Shown: in pieces, positions 42,367 through 51,447 of the stretch
Position numbering within the stretch: position 1 is the stretch's first letter
Layout of the letters: each line of letters opens with the position of its first letter
NCBI RefSeq assembly: GCF_947494055.1
Contig: NZ_CANLTR010000003.1
Span: forward strand, 124,001 to 188,000
Reading direction: 5' to 3'
Origin: an uncultured Jannaschia sp.
GTDB taxonomy: Bacteria > Pseudomonadota > Alphaproteobacteria > Rhodobacterales > Rhodobacteraceae
Length of the DNA stretch: 64,000 nt
Translations under genes and position numbers: made by a program
Notes under the pieces: generated by a model
Databases searched by the model: none
What the model saw: the letters and a program-made list of their open reading frames with translations, nothing else
What the model was told of the DNA's origin: nothing

Positions 42367-42963
42367 TCAGAACGGTTTTCGCGACGATAGGGCCGCGCGG
42401 AGGGTTCCGTCATCAAGATAATCGAGCTCGCCGCCCACCGGCACGCCCTGTGCGAGGCCGCTGACCCGGACGCCGGTTGGTGCCAGCTCGCGGGAAACGT
42501 AATGCGCCGTGGTCTGTCCCTCGACCGTCGCATTCAGGGCCAGGATGACCTCGTCGACCCCTTCGGCGGCGATGCGGTCACGCAGCTTGGGAATCGCGAG
42601 GTCGTCCGGTCCGACATCGTCGAGCGGCGACAACGTACCGCCGAGCACGTGGTAGCGGCCCTCGAAGACATGCGCGCGCTCCATCGCCCAGAGGTCGGCC
42701 ACGTCCTCCACGACGCAGATCTGCCCGTTGGCGCGCGTCTCGGTAGCGCAGATGCCGCAGATGTCGCCGGTGGCGAGGTTGCCGCAATTCAGGCAGGTCC
42801 GGACGGCGCGGCCGACCTCCGTCATCAGCTCCGCCAGCGGCAGGAGCTGGGTGTCGCGACGTTTGACGAGGTGGAGCACCGCGCGCCGGGCCGATCGGGG
42901 GCCGAGGCCCGGCAGACGGGCCATCATGCCGATCAGCGCCTCGATGTCGCGATGCGTCTCCAA
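42367..42963 (-). CDS. recR: Recombination protein RecR
   Basis: A 198-residue protein of normal length. It shows the HhH motif [20 protein letters not shown], the C4 zinc finger [16 protein letters not shown], a Toprim domain with [16 protein letters not shown] and [19 protein letters not shown], and the C-terminal Walker-like [16 protein letters not shown]. RecR loads RecA with RecO/RecF at gaps. It starts 3 bases after ybaB on the same strand, in the conserved dnaX-ybaB-recR order (here with dps between). Confidence 0.97.
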   Translation of the reverse strand: METHRDIEALIGMMARLPGLGPRSARRAVLHLVKRRDTQLLPLAELMTEVGRAVRTCLNCGNLATGDICGICATETRANGQICVVEDVADLWAMERAHVFEGRYHVLGGTLSPLDDVGPDDLAIPKLRDRIAAEGVDEVILALNATVEGQTTAHYVSRELAPTGVRVSGLAQGVPVGGELDYLDDGTLRAALSSRKPF

Positions 42964-42966
42964 GGC

Positions 42967-43311
42967 TCAGAAGGGCAGCTTCATGCCCGGCGGAAGCCCG
43001 AGCCCCTCGGTGATCTTGCCCATTTCCTGCTGCGCCCGTTCGGAGGCGCGGGACTGGGCATCCTTGACGGCGGCGAGGATCAGGTCCTCCACCATCTCCT
43101 TCTCGTCGGGCTTGAAGATCGAGGGGTCGATGTCGAGGCCGATCAATTCGCCCTTGGCCGTCGCGGTGGCCTTCACGAGGCCCGCCCCGGATTCGCCGGT
43201 TACGGTGATCGAGGACAGGCTTTCCTGCATCTCGCCTACCTTGGCCTGCATCTCTTGCGCCTTCTTCATCATCCCGGCCATGTCGCCGAGGCCGCCCATA
43301 CCCTTGAACAT
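42967..43311 (-). CDS. ybaB: Nucleoid-associated protein YbaB/EbfC
   Basis: A 114-residue small DNA-binding protein. The N-terminal Met/Gly-rich segment MFKGMGGLGDMAGMMKKAQE, a central strand region and VEDLILAAVKDAQSRASERAQQEM are typical of YbaB. I start at 43311 because it matches the family and has AAAGGGA upstream; the frame extends to 43389 without homology. It precedes recR by 3 bases. Confidence 0.95.
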   Translation of the reverse strand: MFKGMGGLGDMAGMMKKAQEMQAKVGEMQESLSSITVTGESGAGLVKATATAKGELIGLDIDPSIFKPDEKEMVEDLILAAVKDAQSRASERAQQEMGKITEGLGLPPGMKLPF

Positions 43312-43390
43312 TCCGGTCCCTTTCCCGTTTGCGTCGCGTCCCATCGAGGTAGCGTCGAGGGTAGGCGCCTGCAAGCGCCGCGCATGCAAA

Positions 43391-43412
43391 GGGCCGCCCG
43401 GTCGGACGGCCC
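43391..43412 (-). terminator. Terminator of dps
   Basis: GGGCCG...CGGCCC with a further C-A mismatch and two pairs forms a stable hairpin just beyond the dps stop. On the minus strand it is followed by TTTGC, a short U-tract. It separates dps from ybaB-recR. Confidence 0.5.
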
Positions 43413-43436
43413 TGCAAACGCATGTTGCCAGTAATC

Positions 43437-43919
43437 TCAGAACTCGGCGGAGTTCGCGCCGATGAACCAGGCATCCTTGTCGACGCCGCGGCTGACTTCC
43501 GTGAACAGATCCGCCACGTCCTCGTCGCCCGCCTCGTCGGCGGCGTCGATCGCCTCCCGGAGGTTCTTGCCGAAATGCTTGAACCGCTTCACCAGCTCGT
43601 CGATATGCGCCTGGATGTCGGTCAACTCGACGGGATAGGGGTCGAGCGTGGTGTTCGCCTGCGCCTCCTGCGTGGTCCCGCGGGCATAGCCACCCATGAT
43701 CGCCACCCGTTCGGCCATCGTGTCCGTATGTTCGCGCATGCGTTCCGCCACCTCGTCGAGCAGCTCGTGCACGCCGATATAGCCGCTGCCGCGCAGGTTC
43801 CAGTGCGCTTGCTTGACCGCGAGCGTGAGGTCGACGGAATCGGCGACCCGCGCGTTCAACAGGTCGATCATCTGCGACTGGGTCTGTTTCTCGAGACCTT
43901 CGACGAAACTCTCGGGCAT
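43437..43919 (-). CDS. dps: Dps-family DNA-binding ferritin
   Basis: A 160-residue mini-ferritin. The ferroxidase ligands are in KQAHWNLRG, HELLDEVAERMREHTDTMAER, as in Dps. The C-terminus is short and lacks a Lys-rich tail, so DNA binding would rely on the N-terminus. It stores iron and protects DNA against peroxide. The ATG at 43919 has AGGAGAG upstream; the frame opens earlier at 43970. A hairpin terminator follows. It interrupts the usual dnaX-ybaB adjacency. OxyR or Fur/Irr control is likely in general, but no site was identified. Confidence 0.95.
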   Translation of the reverse strand: MPESFVEGLEKQTQSQMIDLLNARVADSVDLTLAVKQAHWNLRGSGYIGVHELLDEVAERMREHTDTMAERVAIMGGYARGTTQEAQANTTLDPYPVELTDIQAHIDELVKRFKHFGKNLREAIDAADEAGDEDVADLFTEVSRGVDKDAWFIGANSAEF

Positions 43920-44013
43920 GGGGCTCTCCTTAGCTGTCCGTGTCGCCGGGTGAACGGCGGTCGGGGCCATTCGGTTTCATTACCCGGCGGGAAGCCTGCC
44001 GATCCGGGATCGG

Positions 44014-45747
44014 TCAGTTCTCGTCGAATGGGTCCCATTCCTCCTCGACCTCCGCGAGCGCCTCTTCCGCGGCGTCATGCGTCAACGCCGCCCGGGTGCG
44101 GACCTCCACAAGCTCGGCGCCCGGGAACGCCTCGAGGATCGCCTGCGTCAACGGATGGGCCATGGCCTCGGCTTCGGCCCGGCGCAGATCGCCGTCGCGG
44201 GTCTCCGCGATTGTCGGTCGTCCCCCTCCGGCGACGACCGACGTGATCCAGCGCACGCCGGTCCAACCCTGCAACCGTCCCGCCAGACGATGCGCGAGGT
44301 CGGGTGCGGCGTCCGGGGCGGGCTCGAACTCGATCCGCCCGGGGGAATAGCTCGCCAGCCGCAGGCCGGTCTCGACCTCGACGAGAAGTTTCACGTCGCG
44401 ATTGGCGCGGATGAGGTCGACGACCTGATCGAAGTGCTGGAACCGCGCCAGCGCCTCGGTCGCCTCCGCGTCCGGCGTGGGAAGGGTCGCGGGTCGCGGC
44501 GCCCCGCGGGCCGTCCGGCGCATCGCGGAGCCGCCGCCGTTCTCCGGGGCGGGGCGCGGGGCGGGTGTCTGGGCGGAGGCGGGCGGCGTGTCGCGGAGCT
44601 TGCGGACGAGTTCGTCGGGCGAGGGCAGGTCGGCGACGTGGGTGAGACGGATGATCGCCATCTCCGCGGCCATCATCGCGTTGGGCGCGGTCCCGACCTC
44701 CTCGAGCGCCTTCAGGAGCATCTGCCACATCCGCGTCAGCGCCCGCATCGGCAGGCCGGCGGCGAAGGCCTGTCCGCGGGCGCGCTCGTCGGGGCCGATC
44801 GTCGGATCCTCGACCGCGTCGGGCGTGATCTGGACGACGCTGACCCAGTGGGTGATCTCCGCCAGATCGCGCAGGATGGCGAGCGGGTCCGCCCCGTCGG
44901 AATATTGCGCGCCGAGCTCCTCCAGCGCGGCGGCGGCCTCGCCCTTCATGACAAGGTCGAAAAGGTCGAGCATCCGGCCCCGATCGGCAAGGCCGAGCAT
45001 GGCGCGGACCTGCTCGACGCCGGTTTCCTCGCCGCCCGAGCCATGGCTGATCGCCTGGTCGAGCAGGGACATCGCGTCGCGCACCGACCCTTCGGCCGCC
45101 CGCGCGATGAGGGCGAGCGCGCCGTCCTCGATCCGTGCGTCTTCCTTCCCGGCGATCCCGCGGAGGTGGTCGATCATCGTCTCGGGCTCGATCCGGCGCA
45201 GGTCGAAGCGCTGGCAACGCGAGAGCACCGTGACCGGGACCTTGCGGATCTCGGTCGTCGCGAAGATGAACTTCACGTGGGCCGGCGGCTCCTCCAGCGT
45301 CTTGAGGAGCGCGTTGAACGCGCTCGTCGAGAGCATGTGGACCTCGTCGATGATGTAGATCTTGTAGCGCGCCGAGGCCGCCCGGTAATGCACCGAGTCG
45401 ATGATCTCGCGCACGTCGCCGACGCCGGTATTCGACGCCGCGTCCATCTCCAGCACGTCGACATGGCGTCCCTCGGCGATGGCGCGGCAGGGCTCGCAGA
45501 TGCCGCAGGGATCGGTCGTCGGACCGCCGGTCCCGTCGGGCCCCACGCAGTTCAGCCCCTTCGCGATGATCCGCGCCGTCGTCGTCTTGCCGGTGCCGCG
45601 GATGCCGGTGAGGATGAAGGCCTGCGCGATGCGGTCGTGCGCGAAGGCGTTGCGGAGCGTGCGGACCATCGGGTCCTGCCCGATCAGGTCGGCGAAGGTG
45701 GCGGGGCGGTACTTGCGGGCGAGCACCTGGTATTCTGTCGCGGTCAT
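44014..45747 (-). CDS. dnaX: DNA polymerase III subunits gamma/tau
   Basis: A 577-residue clamp-loader AAA+ ATPase. It begins MTATEYQVLARKYRPATFAD and contains Walker A GIRGTGKTTTA, the zinc module CVGPDG...DPCGICEPC, Walker B IYIIDEVHML and the sensor segment LLKTLEEPPAHVKFIFATTE (given up to 20 residues). A C-terminal tau-like region follows a proline-rich linker. There is no A-rich slippery heptamer that would make a separate gamma. The start at 45747 has GGAGGG upstream. It lies downstream of the SRP RNA and a DUF202 gene on the same strand. Confidence 0.96.
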   Translation of the reverse strand: MTATEYQVLARKYRPATFADLIGQDPMVRTLRNAFAHDRIAQAFILTGIRGTGKTTTARIIAKGLNCVGPDGTGGPTTDPCGICEPCRAIAEGRHVDVLEMDAASNTGVGDVREIIDSVHYRAASARYKIYIIDEVHMLSTSAFNALLKTLEEPPAHVKFIFATTEIRKVPVTVLSRCQRFDLRRIEPETMIDHLRGIAGKEDARIEDGALALIARAAEGSVRDAMSLLDQAISHGSGGEETGVEQVRAMLGLADRGRMLDLFDLVMKGEAAAALEELGAQYSDGADPLAILRDLAEITHWVSVVQITPDAVEDPTIGPDERARGQAFAAGLPMRALTRMWQMLLKALEEVGTAPNAMMAAEMAIIRLTHVADLPSPDELVRKLRDTPPASAQTPAPRPAPENGGGSAMRRTARGAPRPATLPTPDAEATEALARFQHFDQVVDLIRANRDVKLLVEVETGLRLASYSPGRIEFEPAPDAAPDLAHRLAGRLQGWTGVRWITSVVAGGGRPTIAETRDGDLRRAEAEAMAHPLTQAILEAFPGAELVEVRTRAALTHDAAEEALAEVEEEWDPFDEN

Positions 45748-45813
45748 GCGGCCCTCCGGATCGGCCGGCATCCTAGGCGGCGCTGCGTCCGGTGGCCAGT
45801 GGCCCGCGCTCGC

Positions 45814-46200
45814 TCAGATTGCCCAGAGCACCCAGGCCGTGGCGAGGGAGGCGAAAGTGAAAAGGATCGCGATGATCGTGAAGATGCGGCTCGGCTGCAT
45901 CTCCGCGCGATGCGCGTTGAGGCGTCCCTGCGCCTTGCTGGCGTTCCGGCGGGCCGTCCAGAAGATGATGATGGCGACCGCAATGAAGATCGTCGCGACC
46001 AGCTTCGGCAACCAAGTCGGATCGGCTTCGCCGAAGATGGCGCGCAGTCCGACCGCGATGGCGATGGCGGTCATGCCAGTCCGCATCCAGCCCGCGAACG
46101 TGCGCTCGTTGGCGAGTATGGTGCGATCTTCCGCCCAGTCGGTGCGTTTCTCCGCCCAGTCGGTCTTGTTGTCGACGTCGTCCGGATGATCCTGTGGCAT
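45814..46200 (-). CDS. DUF202 (YidH-like) membrane protein
   Basis: A 128-residue protein with three membrane helices (about 42-60, 68-86 and 108-127). The motif LANERTFAGWMRTGM before the first helix defines the YidH/DUF202 family, related to the VTC1 membrane domain. The N-terminus has two imperfect repeats (DNKTDWAEKRTDWAEDRT). The function is unknown. ATG at 46200. It lies between ffs and dnaX on the same strand. Confidence 0.9.
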   Translation of the reverse strand: MPQDHPDDVDNKTDWAEKRTDWAEDRTILANERTFAGWMRTGMTAIAIAVGLRAIFGEADPTWLPKLVATIFIAVAIIIFWTARRNASKAQGRLNAHRAEMQPSRIFTIIAILFTFASLATAWVLWAI

Positions 46201-46343
46201 CGCACTACCCTAGAGGTCGCGTCAGGACGGGGGAATGCACGAGGGCATTGATAATGGTTAGTGCCTGGCGTGCTTGGTGATCGGGTCACCGGCGATCCCG
46301 GTCGCGATATCGCGCAGCCACGGATGCAGGAATGTTCGCTGGG

Positions 46344-46441
46344 TGAGAGGCTGGACGACGACCCAAGCGGGGCTCGTTGTGGCTGCTACCTTCCGGTCCT
46401 GACCAGGTTGGCGAGGCGCTTGCCCGCGCCAACCTCTCGAC
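46344..46441 (-). ncRNA. ffs: Signal recognition particle RNA (small, 4.5S type)
   Basis: On the minus strand, bases around 46404-46379 read GGTCAGGACCGGAAGGTAGC followed by AGCC. This is the universally conserved SRP domain IV with its GGAA-type tetraloop region and the symmetric/asymmetric loops that bind Ffh. The flanks GAGAGGTTGG (5') and CCAGCCTCTC (3') close the long hairpin, giving an RNA of about 98 nucleotides. The ends are approximate. It lies upstream of the DUF202-dnaX block, as in many alphaproteobacteria. It is divergent from nudC. Confidence 0.92.
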
Positions 46442-46445
46442 CCGG

Positions 46446-46474
46446 GAGATAGAACGGGACTGACCGGGATGCAA
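46446..46474 (-). promoter_or_regulatory. Probable promoter of the SRP RNA gene
   Basis: On the minus strand, TTGCAT and TATCTC are separated by 17 bases. The start would be near 46439, matching the predicted 5' end of the SRP RNA. Confidence 0.45.
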
Positions 46475-46546
46475 GGGTGGGCGGGGCCTTGCTCCGGGCT
46501 GCCGGATGCTGGAGGCAAGGAACGCGCCATTCCCAAGGAGGACACC

Positions 46547-47488
46547 ATGCGGCTTGCGGAGACGGTCACCTTCGGCGGAGGCGCGCTGGACCGGGCGGAG
46601 GACCTGCGGCGGGACCCGGACGCGCTCGCCGCGTTGCCCGCGAAGGTGCTGCCGGTCTGGCGGGGCAAGCCCTTGCTCGATCCGACCCGCGTGGCGCTTG
46701 ACTGGGTCGCACCCGACGTCTTTGCCGATATGGGAGACGTGGTGCTGCTCGGGCGCTTGGACGGCACCGTCCTGTTCGCCCGGGACGTGTCCGACCTCGA
46801 CGTTGCCGGAGGAACCGAGGGGGTGGGCGGCTTCGTCGATGCCTCGGAGCAGACCCATCCCGACTTGCCGGCCGGCGCCGCCTTCGTCGAGCTTCGGCGC
46901 GTAATGACGCAGCTGACGCCGCTCGACGCGGAACTGGCGGCCACGGCCAAGGGCATGCTCGAATGGCATCGCACCCACAACTTCTGCGCCAATTGCGGGA
47001 CGGCGACGCAGATCGGCAAGGCCGGCTGGATGCGGGCCTGCCCGAACTGCGCGCGGATGCATTTCCCGCGCACCGATCCGGTCGTGATCATGCTCGTGAC
47101 GCGCGGCAATTCGGTCCTGCTCGGTCGTGCGCCGGCCTGGCCCGAGGGGTTCTTCTCCTGCCTCGCGGGGTTCATGGAGCCCGGCGAGACGCTGGAGGCC
47201 GCCGTGCGCCGGGAGGTCTGGGAGGAGACGGGCGTGCGCGTGGGTCGGGTGGATTACCTCGCCAGTCAGCCCTGGCCGTTTCCCGGCTCGCTGATGCTGG
47301 GTGCTTGGGGCCACGCCGAGAGCGATGCGATCGACATCGACCCCGAGGAGATCGCCGAGGCGCTCTGGCTCACCCGCGAGGAAATGATGGAGGCGTTCGA
47401 GGGCCACCATCCGCGTGTCCAGGCAGCACGCAAGGGGGCCATCGCGCGGTTCCTGCTCGAGAACTGGCTGGCCGATCGCCTCGACTGA
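46547..47488 (+). CDS. nudC: NAD(+)/NADH pyrophosphatase NudC
   Basis: A 313-residue Nudix enzyme. An N-terminal domain is followed by a zinc ribbon (FCANCG...ACPNCAR), then the Nudix box GFMEPGETLEAAVRREVWEE with TGV following, and the NADH-type motif SQPWPFPGSLM, which distinguishes NudC from other Nudix enzymes. It hydrolyses NAD(H) and can remove NAD caps from RNA in family members. The ATG at 46547 has AAGGAG upstream. It is divergent from the SRP RNA. Confidence 0.96.
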   Translation: MRLAETVTFGGGALDRAEDLRRDPDALAALPAKVLPVWRGKPLLDPTRVALDWVAPDVFADMGDVVLLGRLDGTVLFARDVSDLDVAGGTEGVGGFVDASEQTHPDLPAGAAFVELRRVMTQLTPLDAELAATAKGMLEWHRTHNFCANCGTATQIGKAGWMRACPNCARMHFPRTDPVVIMLVTRGNSVLLGRAPAWPEGFFSCLAGFMEPGETLEAAVRREVWEETGVRVGRVDYLASQPWPFPGSLMLGAWGHAESDAIDIDPEEIAEALWLTREEMMEAFEGHHPRVQAARKGAIARFLLENWLADRLD

Positions 47489-47553
47489 GATGCGATTGAC
47501 CGGACCCGCGGCAGACGGCTATCGGCATCCGACCGAAAATTAGGGAGCCCAGC

Positions 47554-48012
47554 ATGAAATTCGTCGCGACCAACGAGGTCTCCGCCAGCATCGAGGAAGT
47601 GTGGGCCGCCGTCACCGATTTCGACGCCTTCGAGGCGCGTCTGTCGCAGCGGGCAGAGGTCGAGCGGCGCCCGCCGGGTCCGGCCGCGCTCGGCACCATC
47701 TGGGATGCGCAGGCCGAGGTGATGGGCGCGTCCCGCGACGTCGAGATGCGGCTGTCGGAGCTTGCGGCCCCGCATGCAATGACGCTGTCGGGCAAGTCCG
47801 ACGGTATCGACCTGACGGCGAATGCCCGGCTCGAGGAATTGGGCCCGCGGCGGACGCGTCTGACCGTGACGACGGAAGCCAAGGCCAGCAGCCTCGGCGC
47901 GAAACTCATGCTGCAATCGATCAAACTCGCGAAGAAGACGCTGGTGCAGCGATACCGGAACTACGTCGCGGGCTTCGTCCGCCGCATCGAGAGGGGCAGC
48001 CGGTCGGCCTAG
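47554..48012 (+). CDS. SRPBCC-family protein
   Basis: A 152-residue single-domain protein of the START/Bet v1-like fold. It begins MKFVATNEVSASIEEVWAAV, with TDFDAFE after it, as in polyketide-cyclase/dehydrase-like SRPBCC proteins that bind hydrophobic ligands. The ligand is unknown. AGGGAGCC precedes the ATG. It follows nudC by 65 bases and overlaps the end of convergent pheA by 4 bases. Confidence 0.85.
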   Translation: MKFVATNEVSASIEEVWAAVTDFDAFEARLSQRAEVERRPPGPAALGTIWDAQAEVMGASRDVEMRLSELAAPHAMTLSGKSDGIDLTANARLEELGPRRTRLTVTTEAKASSLGAKLMLQSIKLAKKTLVQRYRNYVAGFVRRIERGSRSA

Positions 48013-48854
48013 CGCAGGCCGCCGTCGAAATGGTCGGGATCGGCGGGGTAGACGCCGAGGATGTCGAGCGAGGAGGTGAAGTAGTCGAGCTCCTCCAGCG
48101 CGCGGGCGACGGGTGGATCCTCGGGGTGACCCTCGATGTCGGCGTAGAACTGCGTCGCCGAGAACTGGCCGTCCACCATGTAGGATTCGAGCTTCGTCAT
48201 GTTGACGCCGTTCGTCGCGAACCCGCCCATCGCCTTGTAGAGCGCGGCTGGGATGTTGCGGACGCGGAAGACGAAGGTCGTCTTGGTCGGACCGGCGCCG
48301 GCCGGGGGATACTGCGCGTTGCGGGACATGACGACGAAGCGCGTCGTATTGTGGCCGTGATCCTCGATGTCGCGGGCCAGCACGTCGAGGCCGTAGATCC
48401 CGGCCGCGAGCTCGGAGGCCAATGCGCCGTCCGTCTCCGCGCCATCCGCGGCCAGATCGGCCGCGGCGCCGGCACTGTCGGCGGCAGCCTCCGCGGTGAT
48501 GCCATGCCGCTCGAGGAAGGCGCGGCATTGCGGCAACAGAACGAGATGCGCCCGGACGTGCCGGATGCGGTCGAGCGTCGCGCCGGGTCGCCCGAGAAGC
48601 GCGATGCGGACGCGGACGAAGGCCTCGCCCACGATCCTGAGGCCCGATTGCGGCAACAGGCGGTGGATGTCGGCCACGCGCCCGTAGGTCGAGTTGTCGA
48701 CCGGCAGCATGGCCAGCTCGGCCGCGCCGGTCTGCACCGTGGCGATCGCATCCTCGAAGGTCCGGCAGGGCAGGGGCGCGTGATCGGGATGGGCAGCGAC
48801 GCAGGCTTCGTGGGAATAGGCGCCGAGCTCCCCCTGGAAGGCGATGGCGGGCAT
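48009..48854 (-). CDS. pheA: Prephenate dehydratase
   Basis: A 281-residue monofunctional enzyme of phenylalanine synthesis. It has IAFQGELGAYSHEA near the N-terminus, LPVDNSTYGRVADIHRLL, the catalytic HNTTRFVVMSR motif (Thr-Arg-Phe), and a C-terminal ACT domain (TTFVFRVRNIPAALYKAMGG, GVNMTKLESYMV) for feedback by phenylalanine. There is no chorismate mutase domain. I start at 48854 (MPAIAFQG); an ATG at 48887 is possible but its Shine-Dalgarno would be too close. It is divergent from the cytochrome gene. Confidence 0.94.
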   Translation of the reverse strand: MPAIAFQGELGAYSHEACVAAHPDHAPLPCRTFEDAIATVQTGAAELAMLPVDNSTYGRVADIHRLLPQSGLRIVGEAFVRVRIALLGRPGATLDRIRHVRAHLVLLPQCRAFLERHGITAEAAADSAGAAADLAADGAETDGALASELAAGIYGLDVLARDIEDHGHNTTRFVVMSRNAQYPPAGAGPTKTTFVFRVRNIPAALYKAMGGFATNGVNMTKLESYMVDGQFSATQFYADIEGHPEDPPVARALEELDYFTSSLDILGVYPADPDHFDGGLR

Positions 48855-48967
48855 GGCGCGATCCGTGGATGTTTCGTTCCGCCGCATCTCCTATCTCTTG
48901 CAAGGGACATGCGAAACCACATAGATGACGCGCGACCGCGAGATACGACTTCGAAAGGGTGCCGAAA

Positions 48968-49489
48968 ATGGACACGATGACGATGACCAAGATCGTGGGC
49001 GCGGGCTGCGGCGCGCTGCTCGTGTTCCTGCTGGGCGCCTGGGCGGGCGAAACGATCTATCACGTCGGCGTCGAGTCGCATGGCGAGGAAGAACACGCGG
49101 AGGGTTACGCCATCGAGGTCGCGTCGGCCGAGGAGGCCGGCGGCGGCTCCGATGAGCCCGAAGTGCCGTTCGAGGAGGTCTACGCTGCGGCCTCTGCCGA
49201 GGCGGGCGAGGGTCTCTGGCGGCAATGCGCCTCCTGCCACCGGCTCGACGGCTCGAACGCGACCGGACCGCATCTCGACGGCGTCGTCGGGCGCGAGCAT
49301 GCCGCGGTGGAGGGCTTCGCCTATTCCGATGCGCTTGCCTCGATCGAGGGGCCGTGGGCACCCGAGGAGATCTCGCACTTCATCGAGAACCCGAAGGAAT
49401 ACGCGCCGGGCACGAAGATGTCCTATCGCGGCATGGCCGATATCGAGGATCGCGCCAACCTGATCGCCTATCTCGAATCTCTGAGCTGA
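48968..49489 (+). CDS. Membrane-anchored cytochrome c (CycM/c-y type)
   Basis: A 173-residue class I cytochrome. An uncleaved N-terminal membrane helix (about 9-30, KIVGAGCGALLVFLLGAWAG) is followed by an acidic linker and the haem domain. The haem site is C87-A-S-C-H91 and the axial Met is M151 in PGTKMSY. The architecture matches CycM/cytochrome c-y, which links the bc1 complex to terminal oxidases. The ATG at 48968 has GAAAGGG upstream. Confidence 0.93.
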   Translation: MDTMTMTKIVGAGCGALLVFLLGAWAGETIYHVGVESHGEEEHAEGYAIEVASAEEAGGGSDEPEVPFEEVYAAASAEAGEGLWRQCASCHRLDGSNATGPHLDGVVGREHAAVEGFAYSDALASIEGPWAPEEISHFIENPKEYAPGTKMSYRGMADIEDRANLIAYLESLS

Positions 49490-49598
49490 CCCATTGGTCG
49501 CCCGGTCTCGGCGCCTCAACCATCGGTGAGGGGGCCTTGCGCTCGGAGACCCCGAATCGCTAGCTGTCGCCGAACTTCTCAGGGGAGAGCATGGGTCC

Positions 49599-51443
49599 AT
49601 GATCAGACGGTTCGCGATCGCAGCCATTCTCGTTGCCGCACCCGCCTTCGCGCAGGAAGCGGCGGACACGACGCCGGATCACGGCATTTCGACCTTTCCG
49701 GGCGGTGAGCTGAAATACGGGCCGGACTTCACGCATCTCGACTACGTGAACCCCGATGCGCCCAAGGGCGGCGAGATCAGCGAATGGGCCTTCGGCTCCT
49801 TCGACAGCGTCAATCCCTATACGCCGAAGGGGCGGGCTGTCGCGCTGTCCTCCGCGCCTTACGAGTCGCTTCTCTCCAGCACCGCGGACGAGATCGGATC
49901 GGCCTATTGCCTGATCTGCGCCTCGATGGACTACCCCGAGGACCGCAGCGAGGTGACTTTCACCCTGCGCGACGACGTGACCTTCTCGGACGGCACGCCG
50001 CTCACCGCCGAGGATGTCGTGTTCAGCTACGAGGTGCTGCGCGACAAGGGCCTGCCGAGCTTCCGCGCCGTTCTCGCGCGCGACGTGGAGAGCGCCGAGG
50101 TCGTGGACGAACGGACCGTGCGCTACGCCTTCAAGGCGGACATGCCGACCCGCGACTTGCCCGTGCGCGTTGGCAGCCTGCCGATCTTCCAGAAGGCGGA
50201 TTTCGAAGCCCGCGACGTCGATTTCGAGGACAGCACGCTGACGCCCCTGATCGGGTCCGGTCCCTACGTGATGGACGACCTCGATACCGGGCGGTCCGTG
50301 ACTTACCGCCGGCGCGACGATTACTGGGGCGAGGATCACCCGCTCAACGTCGGGCAGAACAACTTCGACACGATCCGCATCGAGTATTACGGCGACTACG
50401 CGGCCGCGTTCGAGGGCTTCAAGGGCGGCAACTACACGTTCCGCAACGAGGCGTCGTCGAAGGAATGGGCGACGAGCTACAACTTCCCGGCCGTGCAGAA
50501 CGGTGCCGTCATCAAGGCGGAGTTGCCGGACGGGACGATCTCGACCGCGCAGAGCTTCATCTTCAATCTCCGCGAGCCGAAGTTCCAGGACCCGCGCGTG
50601 CGTGAGGCGATCGGGCTCATGTTCAACTTCGAATGGTCGGACGAGACGCTGTTCTACGGCATCTACGACCGCGTGACCTCGTTTTGGGAGAACAGCGACC
50701 TGAAGGCGGAAGGGCCGCCCTCCGAAGCCGAACGCGCGATCCTTGAGCCGCTGGTGGAGCGGGGGCTCCTCGACGCGGCGATCCTGACCGAGGACGCCGT
50801 ACAGCCGCCCGTCTCCGGCAGCCGGCAGCTCGATCGCGGCAACCTGCGGACGGCCAGCGCACTTCTGGAGGAAGCGGGCTGGATCGTCGGCGATGACGGG
50901 ATGCGCCGCAAGGACGGGGAAATGCTGTCGGTCCAGTTCCTCAACGATAGCCAGACCTTCGACCGCGTCATAAACCCCTACGTCGAGAACCTGCGCCGGC
51001 TTGGCGTCGATGCCAGCATGGTCCGTGTCGACAACGCGCAGATGACCTCGCGCGAGCGCAGCTACGACTTCGACATCATCACCCACCAGATGCCGATGGG
51101 CTACGTTCCCGGCTCCTCTCCACGGCAATATTTCGGTTCCGAGAGCGCGAACGACGTGTTCAACCTCATGGGCCTGCAGGACGAGGCCGTGGACGCGCTG
51201 ATCGAGGGCCTCGAGAACGCGACCTCGCAGGAGGATCTGGAGGCGGGCATCGCCGCGCTCGACCGGGTGCTGCGGGCCAGGCGCTTCTGGGTGCCGCAAT
51301 GGTTCAAGCCGGTGCACACGGTCGCCTATTACGACTACCTTCGCTACCCGGAGCCGCTGCCGCCCTATTCGCTGGGCGAGCTGAGCTTCTGGTGGGCGGA
51401 TCAGGAGGCCTACGCGGAACTGCAGGCCAGCGGGGCGCTGTAG
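49599..51443 (+). CDS. yejA: Peptide ABC transporter substrate-binding protein (YejA-like)
   Basis: A 614-residue periplasmic binding protein of SBP family 5. The signal peptide ends after AAPAFA (residue 18). The N-terminal block [20 protein letters not shown] and [12 protein letters not shown] is typical of YejA. Further marks are [19 protein letters not shown] and [10 protein letters not shown]. It captures oligopeptides and, in E. coli, microcin C. AGGGGAGA precedes the ATG. It is the first gene of the yejABEF operon; yejB begins 4 bases after it. Confidence 0.94.
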   Translation: MIRRFAIAAILVAAPAFAQEAADTTPDHGISTFPGGELKYGPDFTHLDYVNPDAPKGGEISEWAFGSFDSVNPYTPKGRAVALSSAPYESLLSSTADEIGSAYCLICASMDYPEDRSEVTFTLRDDVTFSDGTPLTAEDVVFSYEVLRDKGLPSFRAVLARDVESAEVVDERTVRYAFKADMPTRDLPVRVGSLPIFQKADFEARDVDFEDSTLTPLIGSGPYVMDDLDTGRSVTYRRRDDYWGEDHPLNVGQNNFDTIRIEYYGDYAAAFEGFKGGNYTFRNEASSKEWATSYNFPAVQNGAVIKAELPDGTISTAQSFIFNLREPKFQDPRVREAIGLMFNFEWSDETLFYGIYDRVTSFWENSDLKAEGPPSEAERAILEPLVERGLLDAAILTEDAVQPPVSGSRQLDRGNLRTASALLEEAGWIVGDDGMRRKDGEMLSVQFLNDSQTFDRVINPYVENLRRLGVDASMVRVDNAQMTSRERSYDFDIITHQMPMGYVPGSSPRQYFGSESANDVFNLMGLQDEAVDALIEGLENATSQEDLEAGIAALDRVLRARRFWVPQWFKPVHTVAYYDYLRYPEPLPPYSLGELSFWWADQEAYAELQASGAL

Positions 51444-51447
51444 CACC

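Noticed and set aside
44014-45747. Programmed frameshift in dnaX giving a separate gamma subunit
   Set aside because: No A-rich slippery heptamer is visible on the coding strand, and the frame is open to the end.
46258-47175. A 305-codon frame antisense to nudC extending through the SRP RNA
   Set aside because: It runs through the conserved SRP RNA and antisense to the nudC Nudix box; no homology is visible.
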